Shown: positions 8,433 through 17,709, numbered from the stretch's first letter. The stretch is DNA of 64,000 nt from Nocardioides solisilvae (GCF_003194625.1 NZ_QHKX01000003.1:310001-374000); one strand, 5' to 3'. Notes: generated by a model not told the origin, from the sequence alone. Translations and numbers: made by a program.

Positions 8433-10184
8433 TCAGGCGCCGTCGTCGGTGAGGCTGGCCGGTGGCAGCCAGTCCGCGCCGAGGAGGGCGGCCAGCTCGG
8501 CGAGCCCGGTGGTGTCGCTGCCGACCGTGTCGGAGGCGGCGGCGATCCGTTCGACCATCACCCGGCCGACCTGCTCCTCGACGGTGCCCTCGGCGTAGGC
8601 GACGTGCCACGGCGAGACCTGGTGGTCACGGTGGGTGCGGCCGGTGACCTGGCGCCCGGCGATGCCGGAGAAGCGGGCCTGGTGGAAGACGCCGACCCGC
8701 GGCTCGGTGCTGGCCTGCCGACCGTCGGCGAGCGTCTCCCCCGCGTGCAGGCTGATGGAGGCGACGGTGGTGAAGACGCAGACCTTCGCCGCGCCCGTCT
8801 GGAACCGCAGCCGCTCAGCCTCGGGGTCGAACCGGTCGCGGCCGTAGATCGTGGCGACCTCCAGCCCCGAGTCGCGCAGCCGGTCGGCGATCGGGTCGGC
8901 GGCGGTCGCGACGAACTCGACCGAGCACGCCACCTGGCGCTCGGCCTCGACCTGCTGGGCAATCCACGCGACGGTGGAGTCGACGCGGATCAGGCCGGCC
9001 TTCTGCCGGAAGCGCAGCAGGGCCGCCCGGCCCTTGGCGACGTTGCGGCCGCGACGCGCCAGGTCCATCTCGCGGCAGAACTCCCCCCACTCCGCCTCGT
9101 ACGCCGTGCGCTCGGCCGGGGTGAGCGCGACCGGCATCCCGGAGATCGGCACCGGCCCCCACGGCGCCGCGCGGTGCAGCATCGCCGGGGGTCGCACGTC
9201 GGCCAGCCAGCTGCGGACCAGCTTGAGGTCGGCGGCCCGCCGGGCGGGGTCGGCGGTCCAGGCGGCGCCGTACCGTCCCTTCTCGACGCCGACGCCGTGC
9301 CGCTCGAGCGCGTCGGCGAAGGCGGCGCCGGGCGCGCCGGCCGAGGTCCACGCGCGCATCGGCTCGTCGAGCACCTGCGCGTAGGCCGGGGCGAGGTAGG
9401 GCAGCTCGAGCGGGGTGTGGCCCGGGGTCGCCGTCGTGGCGATGACGAACGGCGCCTTGTCGTGCGGCTTGCCGTGGCCGGAGATCCGCGCCCACAGCTT
9501 CCAGCGCTTGGTCGTGGTGCGGCGCAGGGCGTGCGCCTCGTCGGCGACGATCACGTCCCAGTCTTGGTCCTTGACCTTGTCGAGCCGGTCCCAGGTGATG
9601 ACGACCCACTCCAGGCCGCCGTCGCCGAGCGCCTCGATGGTGCGGCACCAGTGGCCGATCGTGATGGCGGCCGGTCGGTCGGCGACGACGAGCACCCGGC
9701 GCGCGCCGCGCAGGTCGCCCACCGCGGTCGCCCCGAGGACGGCCGAGATCGTCTTGCCCACCCCCGGCTCGTCGGCGAGCAGGAAGAGCCGCCCGCCCGC
9801 CGCGGCGCGCTCGGCGATCGCGTCGGCCGCCTCGAACTGGAGCCGGCGCGGCTCCAGCGCCCCCACCGTGTCGGGTGCCTCGCCCGGCTCCGCGGCGTGG
9901 AGCGCCTTGCCGGGGTTGAGCGTGCGCTCGAGGAACCGGCCGAGCGTGTGCGGGCCGGGCGCGTACGGCACGAGGTGCGCCGGCAGCGACCGGCCGACGT
10001 ACAGGTGCATCCGGACCGCCGGGTGCCAGGCGGCGTCGTCGACCTGCGTGCCGTAGGGGACGTCGAGGACCCAGGTCCGCTCCCCCGGCCCCACGGCCGG
10101 GAGGGGCCTGGGCGCCGGGCGGGAGCCGCCGCGGCGCGACGCCGTGCCCCGCCGGCGGGCGGTGGTCCTACGCGAGCTGGGCAC
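8433..10184 (-). CDS. Orphan SF2/SNF2-like helicase with DUF5710-like N-terminal domain
   Basis: A 583-aa superfamily 2 ATPase. An arginine-rich N-terminus leads into a short module, WVLDVPYGTQVDDAAWHP followed by a LYV strand (about 38-63), that resembles the DUF5710 domain found with phage or plasmid primases. Helicase motifs follow: Walker A ADEPGVGKT (about 137-145), DEAH (215-218), TATP (251-254), and in the second RecA lobe a GRTHRDHQ motif VI near residue 520. Arrangement and motif VI are SNF2-like. Neither a nuclease nor a methyltransferase is adjacent, so its job is unclear; phage-derived and DNA-repair roles are both possible. Confidence 0.75.
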   Translation of the reverse strand: MPSSRRTTARRRGTASRRGGSRPAPRPLPAVGPGERTWVLDVPYGTQVDDAAWHPAVRMHLYVGRSLPAHLVPYAPGPHTLGRFLERTLNPGKALHAAEPGEAPDTVGALEPRRLQFEAADAIAERAAAGGRLFLLADEPGVGKTISAVLGATAVGDLRGARRVLVVADRPAAITIGHWCRTIEALGDGGLEWVVITWDRLDKVKDQDWDVIVADEAHALRRTTTKRWKLWARISGHGKPHDKAPFVIATTATPGHTPLELPYLAPAYAQVLDEPMRAWTSAGAPGAAFADALERHGVGVEKGRYGAAWTADPARRAADLKLVRSWLADVRPPAMLHRAAPWGPVPISGMPVALTPAERTAYEAEWGEFCREMDLARRGRNVAKGRAALLRFRQKAGLIRVDSTVAWIAQQVEAERQVACSVEFVATAADPIADRLRDSGLEVATIYGRDRFDPEAERLRFQTGAAKVCVFTTVASISLHAGETLADGRQASTEPRVGVFHQARFSGIAGRQVTGRTHRDHQVSPWHVAYAEGTVEEQVGRVMVERIAAASDTVGSDTTGLAELAALLGADWLPPASLTDDGA

Positions 10185-10256
10185 CCCCGGACGCTACCCC
10201 TACCGCCGCCCGGATCGCGGGAGCACACTGGGGAGAGCAGGGCGTGAGGAGAAGAG

Positions 10257-10771
10257 ATGGACCACCCCGGCCACCGCAGGACGTCGTGGCGGCGCGTCGC
10301 CGCGACGACGGGCGCCGCCCTCGCCCTCCTCCTGCCGTTCGGGTCGTCGCTCCCCGCCGCTGCGGAGCCCGCGCCCGTCGATCCGGCCGCCCTCCCCCGC
10401 GGGGCCGACCCGACGATCGCCCACCTGGTGCGCGACACCATCCGGGACGGCGACGTCAGGGTCCCCGCGCCTAGCCGGGGCGAGCACCAGGCCCTGTGGG
10501 TCGTCGCCGGGGGCTACCTCGTCCGCGACTACTCCCTGGGTCCCCGCGAGTGGACGCGCGTGGTCTTCGTCGGGCGGGACGGCGGACGGCGCGTGGTCAC
10601 CCGCTCCCGCGGGCCGGTCCCGGTCGCGGTGTCGGCGAGCGGCCGCACCGTGGCCGTCCAGCGCCCGTCCAGCCCGGACGGTCTCCGCACGGTGGTCCGG
10701 GTGACCCGGGCGCGGACCGGGCGGCTGGTCGCACAGCGGACGGTGCGGCAGGCGACCCTCGTGGCCGTCAC
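10257..10771 (+). pseudogene. Truncated secreted beta-propeller-like protein
   Basis: An open frame of 185 codons starts at an ATG after a strong gaggaga ribosome-binding site and encodes a signal peptide (ALALLLPFGSSLPAAAEP), then strand-rich sequence (LWVVAGGYLVRDY, WTRVVFVGRDGG, PVAVSASGRTVAV) like the first blades of a secreted WD40/TolB-type propeller. Blades stop near 10770, where homology in another frame to a different protein family begins, and this frame ends at a stop at 10814 after a few unrelated codons. I interpret it as the 5' half of a gene truncated by a deletion. Confidence 0.55.
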
Positions 10772-11080
10772 CGAGTCTGCGAGGTCCGGCGGGACGGCCG
10801 GTCCCTCAACGTGAGCGACGGGTTCCTGCGGCTCGACCCGGAGCACGCCGGTGAGCGCGTCCGCGTTCAGCTGGACGCGGTGGCCCACCGCTTCGAGGCG
10901 GGCGTCCGGATCCGCCTGCAGGTCTCGGGGGGCGCTCACCCGCGGTACGCCCGCAACCTCGGCACGGACGAGGACCCGGCGACCGGCACGGGCCTGGCGC
11001 GCTCCCACCGGCGGGTCCTCCACGGCGACGGCGGCGACTCGCGCCTCCTGCTGCCGTGCGTGCGAGCTCCTGGGCCGTGA
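10772..11080 (+). pseudogene. C-terminal remnant of CocE/NonD-type X-Pro dipeptidyl-peptidase hydrolase
   Basis: A frame different from the preceding gene encodes CEVRRDGRSLNVSDGFLRL, then VRVQLDAVAHRFEAGVRIRL and QVSGGAHPRYARNLGTDE, the characteristic jelly-roll tail (PepX C-terminal domain) of CocE/NonD family hydrolases. The catalytic alpha/beta-hydrolase part is absent and no start codon is plausible. The homology begins abruptly where the preceding propeller-like gene breaks off, so a single deletion probably fused two genes. Confidence 0.6.
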
Positions 11081-11112
11081 GACTGCGGCCTGCGAGCTCC
11101 CGGCCCGTGAGC
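11061..11112 (+). repeat. Two direct copies of a 20-bp motif
   Basis: The sequence tgcgagctcc followed by a variable pair and ggccgtgag occurs at 11061 and again at 11091, 30 bp apart, directly downstream of the CocE-type remnant and before the convergent SDR gene. It could be a scar of the rearrangement or a local slippage duplication. Confidence 0.5.
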
Positions 11113-11119
11113 TCGCGGG

Positions 11120-12127
11120 TCACCACGCCAGCCGGCCGGCCGCGCGGCGCGGCAGGTGGCCGGCCTCGACCAGCCAGCGGACCGTGTCGGCGACGGACTC
11201 CTCCAGGGGCCGCCCGGGGATCCCGAGCTCGGCGGCCGTCCTCGAGGCGTCGACCTTGGTGTCCAGCGCGATGAACCGGGCCCCCTCCACCGCGTGCGGC
11301 AGGAGCGGGAGGTCGGTGCGGTGGCCGAGCCGGAGCACGGGCATCGCCGCGGCCAGGGGCACCCTGACGGCGGGGAGCCGGCGCCCGGTGACCGCGCGCA
11401 GCACCGCGTGGGGCAGCGAGACGTCGTGCCCCGGCACCAGGAAGCGGCCGCCGGGACGCCCGAGCGCGGCCACCACCACCGCGGCGGTGTCGCGCACGTC
11501 GACCCACTGCATCCCGCCGCGGGGCCAGGTCGGCAGCAGGTTGCGCAGGACGTCGCGCAGCACCTGGTTGGTCTCCCCGAGGTAGGGGTCGTGGGGTCCG
11601 AGGATCGCGCCGGGTTGCACGACGGCGACGGGCGCCCCGGCGTCCTGACGCTCCCGGGCGACCCGTTCGGAGTCCACCTTGCTCTGCGTGTAGGGGCCGA
11701 TGACGATCCCGACCGGGCTCTGCTCGACGAGGGTCGCCCCGGGCCGCAGCAGCGCGGCGATCGAGGACACGTGGACGACCGCCGAGCACCCCGCTCCGAT
11801 CGCGGCGTCGAGCACGGTCGTCGTACCGAGCGCGTTGTCCCGCACCATCCGCTCGGCGTCGGCACGGCGGTAGGAGAAGGTCGCGGCGGCGTGGACGACC
11901 TGGTCGCACCCGGTCGTCGCGTCCCGGACCGACGCGGGGTCGGTCATGTCTCCGGTGGCGACCTCGAGGCGCGGGTCGCGCGGGTTGACGCCGAGCCCGG
12001 CGAGGTGCGCGGCCAGCCTGGCCGGCGTCCGCACGAAGGCACGCACCCGCCGGCCCTGCGCGAGCAGCTCCTGGACGACGTGCAGGCCGAGGAAGCCCGA
12101 GGCGCCCGTCACCACGACCGTGGTCAT
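11120..12127 (-). CDS. NAD-dependent epimerase/dehydratase-like extended SDR
   Basis: A 335-aa extended SDR. TGASGFLG at residues 8-15 is the dinucleotide-binding loop; HAAATFSY near 90 and HVSSIAALL near 127 form the active-site serine strand, and YTQSK supplies the catalytic Tyr and Lys. The overall shape matches dihydroflavonol reductase-like and 3-beta-hydroxysteroid dehydrogenase-like actinobacterial proteins. The ATG at 12127 is the first codon that gives the standard MTTVVVTGASG start. The downstream end faces the gene remnants. Confidence 0.85.
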   Translation of the reverse strand: MTTVVVTGASGFLGLHVVQELLAQGRRVRAFVRTPARLAAHLAGLGVNPRDPRLEVATGDMTDPASVRDATTGCDQVVHAAATFSYRRADAERMVRDNALGTTTVLDAAIGAGCSAVVHVSSIAALLRPGATLVEQSPVGIVIGPYTQSKVDSERVARERQDAGAPVAVVQPGAILGPHDPYLGETNQVLRDVLRNLLPTWPRGGMQWVDVRDTAAVVVAALGRPGGRFLVPGHDVSLPHAVLRAVTGRRLPAVRVPLAAAMPVLRLGHRTDLPLLPHAVEGARFIALDTKVDASRTAAELGIPGRPLEESVADTVRWLVEAGHLPRRAAGRLAW

Positions 12128-12217
12128 GGTCTCCACTGTGGCCCTCTCCCAGGCCTTCGCGCCAGTGGGTCGTGGTCGCGGGCTGCGCGGCTGCGGGATC
12201 CGCGAGAGGATCGGCGC

Positions 12218-12811
12218 GTGCCCACGCCCCGAGTCGTCGCGGTCAGTCGCGACGCGTCGCACCGCTTCAGCAAGGTGCCCGTCGAGTCGATCACCCTGGT
12301 GGCCGGCCACGGCGTGCTCGGCGACGCCCACGCCGGCCCGCTGGTCCAGCACCGCTCCCGCGTGCGGCGCGACCCCACGCAGCCCAACCTGCGTCAGGTC
12401 CACCTGCTCCACGTCGAGGTCTTCGAGGACGCCCGGGCCCTGGGCCACGAGCTGAGGCCGGGCGACCTCGGCGAGAACGTCCTCACCGCCGGGCTCGACC
12501 TGCTCGGGCTGCCCACCGGGGCGCTTCTCGACCTCGACGGTCCGGTCGTGCGCGTGACGGGCCTCCGGAACCCCTGCGCCCAGATCAACGCCTTCCGGCC
12601 CGGGCTCCTCAAGGCGGTGCTGACCCGCACCGACGGGACGCCGACCGACGAGCCGGCCCCCTCGACCGCGTCACCCGGCTCCGCGACCGCGCCGGTGGTG
12701 CGCAGGGCCGGGGTGATGGCGGTGGTCGAGCGCGGCGGCGAGGTCGTGCCGGGGCAGGCGATCACCGTGGTCCTCCCCGACGCGCCGCACACGCCGCTGT
12801 CTCCCGTCTAG
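12218..12811 (+). CDS. MOSC domain protein
   Basis: A 197-aa protein with a MOSC fold, the beta-barrel domain shared with molybdenum cofactor sulfurases. Conserved positions visible are HGVLGDAHAG near 27-36, LGENVLTAGLDL near 87-98, and NPCAQI (about 119-124) with the cysteine expected to carry sulfur. Family members move sulfur to or from metal centres; the partner here is not known. The start is a GTG at 12218. The last 4 bases overlap the convergent hrpB stop. Confidence 0.85.
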   Translation: MPTPRVVAVSRDASHRFSKVPVESITLVAGHGVLGDAHAGPLVQHRSRVRRDPTQPNLRQVHLLHVEVFEDARALGHELRPGDLGENVLTAGLDLLGLPTGALLDLDGPVVRVTGLRNPCAQINAFRPGLLKAVLTRTDGTPTDEPAPSTASPGSATAPVVRRAGVMAVVERGGEVVPGQAITVVLPDAPHTPLSPV

Positions 12812-15471
12812 CGGGTGGCCGGGGCGCTGCGGGGGTCCGCGGGCCAGGCGTGCCTGGGGTAGCGCCCGCGCAGGTCGGCGCGCACGCCCGGGTAGCCGTT
12901 GTCCCAGAAGGAGTCCAGGTCGGCGGTGACGGCCGCCGGACGCCGGGCCGGCGAGAGCAGGTGGAGCAGCAGCGGGACGCGCCCGCCCGCCAGGACCGGC
13001 ACCGCGGTCCAGCCGAAGACCTCCTGCAGCCGGACGGCGAGCACCGGCTGCTCGGCGGAGTAGTCGATCCGCACGCTCGATCCGCTGGGGACCACCACGC
13101 GCTCGGGGGCCAGCTCGTCGAGCCTGCCCGCCTGGGGCCACGGCACCAGGGCCCGGAGCGCGGCACCGACGTCGATGCGGCGCAGGTCCTGGGCCGAGCG
13201 GACCCGCGCCAGCTGCGGTCCTAGCCACGACTGGAGGTCCCGCGTCAGGGCCTCGTCGCCCACGTCGGGCCACGGGTCGCCGAGCGCCCGGTGCAGGAAG
13301 TCGAGGCGGGCCCTCAGGGCCGTGGCGGCCTCCGACCAGGTGAGCAGACCGATGCCCTCGCGCGCGACCGCCTCGGCGATCGCGGCGGTCACGGCCTCCA
13401 CCGGCGGGTCGCCGAGCGGGACGGACCCGAGCTCGATCGCGCCCAGCAACGTACGCCGCCGCGCCAGCACCCGTCCTCCGGTCCAGGTGACCTCGTCCAC
13501 CTCGGTCCACCGGGACCCCGCCGCCTCCAGCGCCAGGTCCTCGGTGAGCGGGGCCGCCGCCCTGATCCGGGCCTCGCGCTCCCCGGCCCGGCGTTCCGCG
13601 TCACCGACGGCGAGCCACTCCAGGCCGGCCAGGGGTCCCGGGTCACGCCGGTCGAGCGCCGCGCCCGTGCCCGACGTCATCAGGTAGCCCGCGGCGCCGG
13701 GGCGCCGGCGCGCGATCCGGTCCGGGTGCGCCAGGGCCACGACCAGCCCCACCGCCACGTCGTCGGTGAGCGCGCGACCGTGGCGCGACGCCCCTCTCCC
13801 GGTGGCGCCCTGCTCGGTGGCGCCCCTCCCGGTGGCGCCCTGCTCGGTGGCGCTCTGCCCGGTGGCGCCCTGCTGGGTGGTGCCCCGCCCGGAGGCGCCC
13901 TGCCGGGTGCCCCCCTGCTCCATGGCGCCCTGCTGGGCGACGATCGCCTCCAGCCGGGTGACCTGGCGGTGCCACGGGCCCGACCGCGGACCGGCGCGCA
14001 GGGACCTGAGCGCAGCGACCAGGTCGCCGCCCGGGGCGCGCACGTCCTCGGCCAGCATCGCGACCACCTCGGCGGCCCGCCGGGCCCCGACGAGGGGTGC
14101 CCCGTCGACCAGGGCCCGCGCCAGCCGGGGATCGACCGGCACGCCGGCGATGAACCGGCCCCGGGCGGTGACGCGCCCGCTCCCGGTGAGCGCCCCGAGG
14201 TCGACCAGCACCTGCCTGGCGACCGACAGCGCGTGCGCCGGTGGCTGGTCGAGCAGCGCCAGGTCCTGCACGTCGCTCCCCCAGCACGCGACCTCCAGGG
14301 CGAAGGCCGTCAGGTCGGCGGTGGCGATCTCGGGCTCCGGGTGGGCGGCCAGGTGGGCGTGCTCCGCCTCCGACCAGCACCGCAGCCCGGCACCCGGGCC
14401 CAGGCGTCCGGCTCGCCCGGCACGCTGCTCGGCCGCAGCCCGGCTCACCGCGACGGTGACCAGGGACGCCAGGCCGCGCCGGTGGTCAGTCCGCGGCTCG
14501 CGCGAGAAGCCGGCATCGACCACGACCCGGACCCCCGGCACCGTCAGCGACGACTCGGCGACCGCTGTCGAGACGACCACCCGACGCCGCGGGCCCTCGC
14601 GGAGCGCCCGGTCCTGCGCGGCGGCCGGCAGGCGTCCGTGCAGGGGGTGGACGTCGGCGTCCACGTCGGCCAGGCGCCGTACCGTCGCCTCGACCTCCGC
14701 GACCCCCGGCACGAAGACCAGGACGTCGCCCTCGTGCTCGGCGAGCCCGCGGCGCACGGTCGCCGCGACGTGGTCGTGGAAGGCGGGGGTGATCCCTCGG
14801 TCGTCGGTACGCCGCGACCCCGCGGGCAGCGGGCACCAGACCGTGTGCACCGGGTGCAGGGCACCCGGGACGCGGACCACCGGAGCGGCTCGCTCCTCGG
14901 CGGGCAGGGCGTCGGGGCCCGCAGGGCCGTCGCCTGCGCCCAGCAGGGCGGCCGTCCTCTCGGCCTCGACGGTGGCCGACATCGCCACGAGGACCAGGTC
15001 CTCGCGCAGGTTGGCCCTGACGTCCACGAGCAGGGCCAGGGTCAGGTCGGCGTCGAGGTGTCGCTCGTGCACCTCGTCGAGCACGACGGCCCCGACGCCG
15101 GCCAGCTCGGGATCCTGCTGGACCCGTCGGAGCAGCAGGCCGGTCGTGACGACCTCGACGCGGGTGCGCGCACTGGTGCGCCGGTCACCGCGCACGGCGT
15201 ACCCGACCGTCTCCCCCACCGGCTCGTCGATCAGGTGCGCCAGCCGACGCGCGGCCGCCCGGGCCGCGATCCGGCTGGGCTGCGTGACCACGACCCGGCC
15301 CGTGACGACGTCGGCGACCGCGGGCGGGACGAGCGTCGTCTTGCCGGTGCCGGGCGGCGCCTGGACGACCGCCACCCCTCGGGTCCGGAGCGCGTCGCCG
15401 AGAGCGGCCAGGCCCGCGGTGACCGGGAGGTCAGGAGGCGCGGCGAGCAGGGTGCGCAGCGGGTCGGACAC
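12808..15471 (-). CDS. hrpB: ATP-dependent helicase HrpB
   Basis: A DEAH-box RNA helicase-like protein of 887 aa. Walker A QAPPGTGKTTLVPP lies at about 37-50, DEVHERHLDAD near 132-142, SATVE near 173, and the motif VI arginine finger QRAGRAGRLGPG in the second RecA lobe. A helicase-associated region and the HrpB-specific C-terminal domain (ending with a SPARRPAAVT block) follow. Biological function of bacterial HrpB is poorly known. Unusual is an insertion of about 50 residues built from a degenerate five-residue GATEQ/GATGR repeat, encoded at 13794-13938. Confidence 0.9.
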   Translation of the reverse strand: MSDPLRTLLAAPPDLPVTAGLAALGDALRTRGVAVVQAPPGTGKTTLVPPAVADVVTGRVVVTQPSRIAARAAARRLAHLIDEPVGETVGYAVRGDRRTSARTRVEVVTTGLLLRRVQQDPELAGVGAVVLDEVHERHLDADLTLALLVDVRANLREDLVLVAMSATVEAERTAALLGAGDGPAGPDALPAEERAAPVVRVPGALHPVHTVWCPLPAGSRRTDDRGITPAFHDHVAATVRRGLAEHEGDVLVFVPGVAEVEATVRRLADVDADVHPLHGRLPAAAQDRALREGPRRRVVVSTAVAESSLTVPGVRVVVDAGFSREPRTDHRRGLASLVTVAVSRAAAEQRAGRAGRLGPGAGLRCWSEAEHAHLAAHPEPEIATADLTAFALEVACWGSDVQDLALLDQPPAHALSVARQVLVDLGALTGSGRVTARGRFIAGVPVDPRLARALVDGAPLVGARRAAEVVAMLAEDVRAPGGDLVAALRSLRAGPRSGPWHRQVTRLEAIVAQQGAMEQGGTRQGASGRGTTQQGATGQSATEQGATGRGATEQGATGRGASRHGRALTDDVAVGLVVALAHPDRIARRRPGAAGYLMTSGTGAALDRRDPGPLAGLEWLAVGDAERRAGEREARIRAAAPLTEDLALEAAGSRWTEVDEVTWTGGRVLARRRTLLGAIELGSVPLGDPPVEAVTAAIAEAVAREGIGLLTWSEAATALRARLDFLHRALGDPWPDVGDEALTRDLQSWLGPQLARVRSAQDLRRIDVGAALRALVPWPQAGRLDELAPERVVVPSGSSVRIDYSAEQPVLAVRLQEVFGWTAVPVLAGGRVPLLLHLLSPARRPAAVTADLDSFWDNGYPGVRADLRGRYPRHAWPADPRSAPATR
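13794..13938 (-). repeat. Tandem 15-bp repeat inside hrpB
   Basis: About nine degenerate copies of a 15-bp unit (consensus on the plus strand ggtggcgccctgctc) lie in frame within hrpB. They encode alternating GATEQ and GATGR pentapeptides. Units are imperfect, so the array has been stable long enough to drift. Copy-number variation between strains is expected. Confidence 0.85.
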
Positions 15472-15495
15472 TCCTGGAGTGTGCCTGACGAGGTC

Positions 15496-16251
15496 TCAGG
15501 TCGCGGACCTGATGATCGCCTCGGCGCACAGCGCGGGGTCGTCGATCATCGGCACGTGGCCGGTGCCGGGCAGCACCTCGTGCCGACCACCGGGCACCAC
15601 CCGGCGGGCGGTGGCACCGTTGATCCGCTGCGGGAAGATGCGGTCGTGCTCGGGCCAGACGAAGGTGACCGGGCACGGGAGCGGGTCGAGCGGTGCGACC
15701 GCCTCGGTGGTGGCCAGCAGGTCGAGCCCGGCGTCGCAGCCCAGCAGGTCGTGGGCGGCCGTCGTGGCTGCCTCGGGGGTGAGCCGGTCACCGTGCGCGG
15801 CGATGTCGCGCATGCTCAGCCTCCGCACGAGCGCGGAGCGCATCACGACCGGGGTCACGGGGGCGCTGGCCCGGGTGAGGCGCCGCACGAAGCGCAGCCG
15901 CGCCGCCGACCGGGTCTGGTCCGTCGCGCCCGGCGTCCAGAACCCGGCGGGCGAGAGCGCGCACACCGTGCGCGCCCGGCCGCGGCGCGCAAGCTCGAGA
16001 GCCATCCAGGCGCCCAGGCTGTTGCCCGCCACGTGCACCGTGTCGAGCCCGAGGTCGTCGAGATGGCGCTCGGCGTGGTCGGTCAGCACCTGGACCGTTG
16101 CACGTCCCGCCAGGGCGGGTCCGCCTCGGTGCCCAGCGGCCGTCGGCGCGATCACCTCGAACCGGTCGGCGAGCAGCGGGACCACCCCCGCCCACGCGTT
16201 CGCGGACATCATCACGCCGTGCAGGAGCAGCAGCGGAGGACGGTCGGGCAT
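15496..16251 (-). CDS. Alpha/beta hydrolase
   Basis: An alpha/beta-hydrolase fold protein of 251 aa. The oxyanion strand LLLLHGVMMSANAW lies near residues 7-20, the nucleophile elbow GNSLGAW near 77-83, an acidic residue in VWPEHDRIFP, and the catalytic histidine in GTGHVPMID. This is the general esterase/lipase pattern; substrate unknown. The ATG at 16251 was preferred to the longer frame because it places the first strand directly at the N-terminus as in relatives. It lies 24 bp downstream of hrpB's start in the opposite sense of the operon order, so both may share a promoter region upstream of 16251. Confidence 0.85.
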   Translation of the reverse strand: MPDRPPLLLLHGVMMSANAWAGVVPLLADRFEVIAPTAAGHRGGPALAGRATVQVLTDHAERHLDDLGLDTVHVAGNSLGAWMALELARRGRARTVCALSPAGFWTPGATDQTRSAARLRFVRRLTRASAPVTPVVMRSALVRRLSMRDIAAHGDRLTPEAATTAAHDLLGCDAGLDLLATTEAVAPLDPLPCPVTFVWPEHDRIFPQRINGATARRVVPGGRHEVLPGTGHVPMIDDPALCAEAIIRSAT

Positions 16252-16380
16252 GGCGGTCTCCTGTCGGTGGCGGCGCGCCACGGTGGACCGTGGGGCGCCC
16301 GACGGATCATGCCGTCAGCGGGCACGCCACGGAGGCTTTTGACGGATCCCCGACTCCGCCCTCGCTCCTCCCTGCGTCTT

Positions 16381-17709
16381 CTACGTCCTGCGGTGGAACC
16401 TGACGTCGCCGTTGGCGTGCTTGTGGGTGGTGTAGCCGGGGTCGTGGGCCTTGTGGTGGTGGAAGGGGCACAGCAGGACGAGCTCGTCGAGGTCGGTGTT
16501 CCCGCCGCCGACCCAGGGGTTCTCACCCCCGTGGTGGGCTTCGCACCACAGCGCCGGGATGGAGCAGCCGACGGTCTGGCAGGTCTGGTGGGTGAGCATG
16601 TGGGCGTCGCGTTGCCAGGTCTTGAAGAACCGGCTCTTGCGGCCCATGGCCAACGGCACCCCGTCGCTGTCGAGGACGACGGGGATGATCTCGGCCTGGC
16701 AGGCCATCCGCCGCACGGTGTGGGCGGTGACCTCGGTGAGGTCCTCGCCGTTGCTGAGGATCCACCCCGTCCCGAGCTGGTCGCGCAGCTTCTCGTAGTC
16801 GAGGGTGACCAGGACCTTCGTGGCAGCACCCCCGTGCGCCGGGATCCTGGCCGGGTCGGCGGCCTCGAGGAACGCGCAGAACGCCAACCCCATCAACCGC
16901 TCCTGCGGGAGTCGCTCACCCGTCGCAGGGTCGAGGTGCTTGAACGACCCGAGCGAGGTGGCGGCACCGGCTTCCTTGCCGTCGTCCTGCTTGGGTGAGG
17001 TCCAAGCCTCCAGGTAGGTCTTCAACCGGGCCGCGACGTGGTCCGGGACCACCCCGGACAGGTTCGACGCCCCGTCGCCGCGGCGGCGGATCGTGAGTCT
17101 CGTGGCCGCGTTCGCCCGGCGTTCGGCCCGTTCCAGCAGTTTCCGCTCGTGCTCCTCGCAAGTGTCCGGGGCGACGGTCTGGAGGATCTTCGCGCCGAGG
17201 GTCTCCAGCTGGTGGGAGTTGAACTTCGCACACTCCGCCACCAGGTGCGCCTCCGCTCGGGTCAGCACCTCGGCGGGCACTTCCTCCCCGGGCAGCGGGT
17301 CGACCACGAGGTTGTCCAGCGCCTTCACGATCACCCGCGCCTGCGGCAGGTTCACCGCCCCCGACTCCAGCCCCTCGGCGACCAGGTGCCAGCGGGACGC
17401 CAAGGCTTCGCCGAGCTTCTCCGCGGCGCGGCCGGCGGCGTACCCGGTCCGCGCCCGGGCGTCCAACCACCCCGCGACGCTCCGGGCTCCGTCGGTCTCC
17501 GCGACCCCACCCGGCGCCCCCACGGCACCCATGACCCGCATCCGCAGCGACTCGACCCCGTCGACGGCCCGGGTCAGATTCAGGAGCGCGTCCCTCTGAG
17601 CCTGGGCGGAGAGGTACATCGGGTCAGCAGACGCGGCGAGGTCGAGCGCGGCGTCGATCATCGCCACCGCGCGGGTGATCGGGTGCTCACCACCCGCCTG
17701 CTCCCACAT
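16381..17709 (-). CDS. DUF222/HNH endonuclease (13E12 repeat family)
   Basis: A 442-aa protein with an N-terminal DUF222 domain (helical, about residues 10-320) and a C-terminal HNH nuclease. The nuclease core reads WCEAHH (about 388-393), then NLDELVLLCPFHHH-like sequence (TDLDELVLLCPFHHHKAH), giving the His/Asn/His metal-binding set and a cysteine pair. The family corresponds to the 13E12 repeat proteins of mycobacteria, which occur in several copies per genome and recombine among themselves. A LexA-like box lies about 130 bp upstream. The target DNA is not known. Confidence 0.85.
   Translation of the reverse strand: MWEQAGGEHPITRAVAMIDAALDLAASADPMYLSAQAQRDALLNLTRAVDGVESLRMRVMGAVGAPGGVAETDGARSVAGWLDARARTGYAAGRAAEKLGEALASRWHLVAEGLESGAVNLPQARVIVKALDNLVVDPLPGEEVPAEVLTRAEAHLVAECAKFNSHQLETLGAKILQTVAPDTCEEHERKLLERAERRANAATRLTIRRRGDGASNLSGVVPDHVAARLKTYLEAWTSPKQDDGKEAGAATSLGSFKHLDPATGERLPQERLMGLAFCAFLEAADPARIPAHGGAATKVLVTLDYEKLRDQLGTGWILSNGEDLTEVTAHTVRRMACQAEIIPVVLDSDGVPLAMGRKSRFFKTWQRDAHMLTHQTCQTVGCSIPALWCEAHHGGENPWVGGGNTDLDELVLLCPFHHHKAHDPGYTTHKHANGDVRFHRRT

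Noticed and set aside
13794..13938. CRISPR-like array in hrpB
   Set aside because: Units are 15 bp, in frame, without spacers; they encode a peptide repeat.
13291..16998. Very long plus-strand open frame
   Set aside because: It is antisense to hrpB, the hydrolase and the HNH gene, with Arg/Gly/Pro-biased composition and no domain; a shadow caused by high GC.
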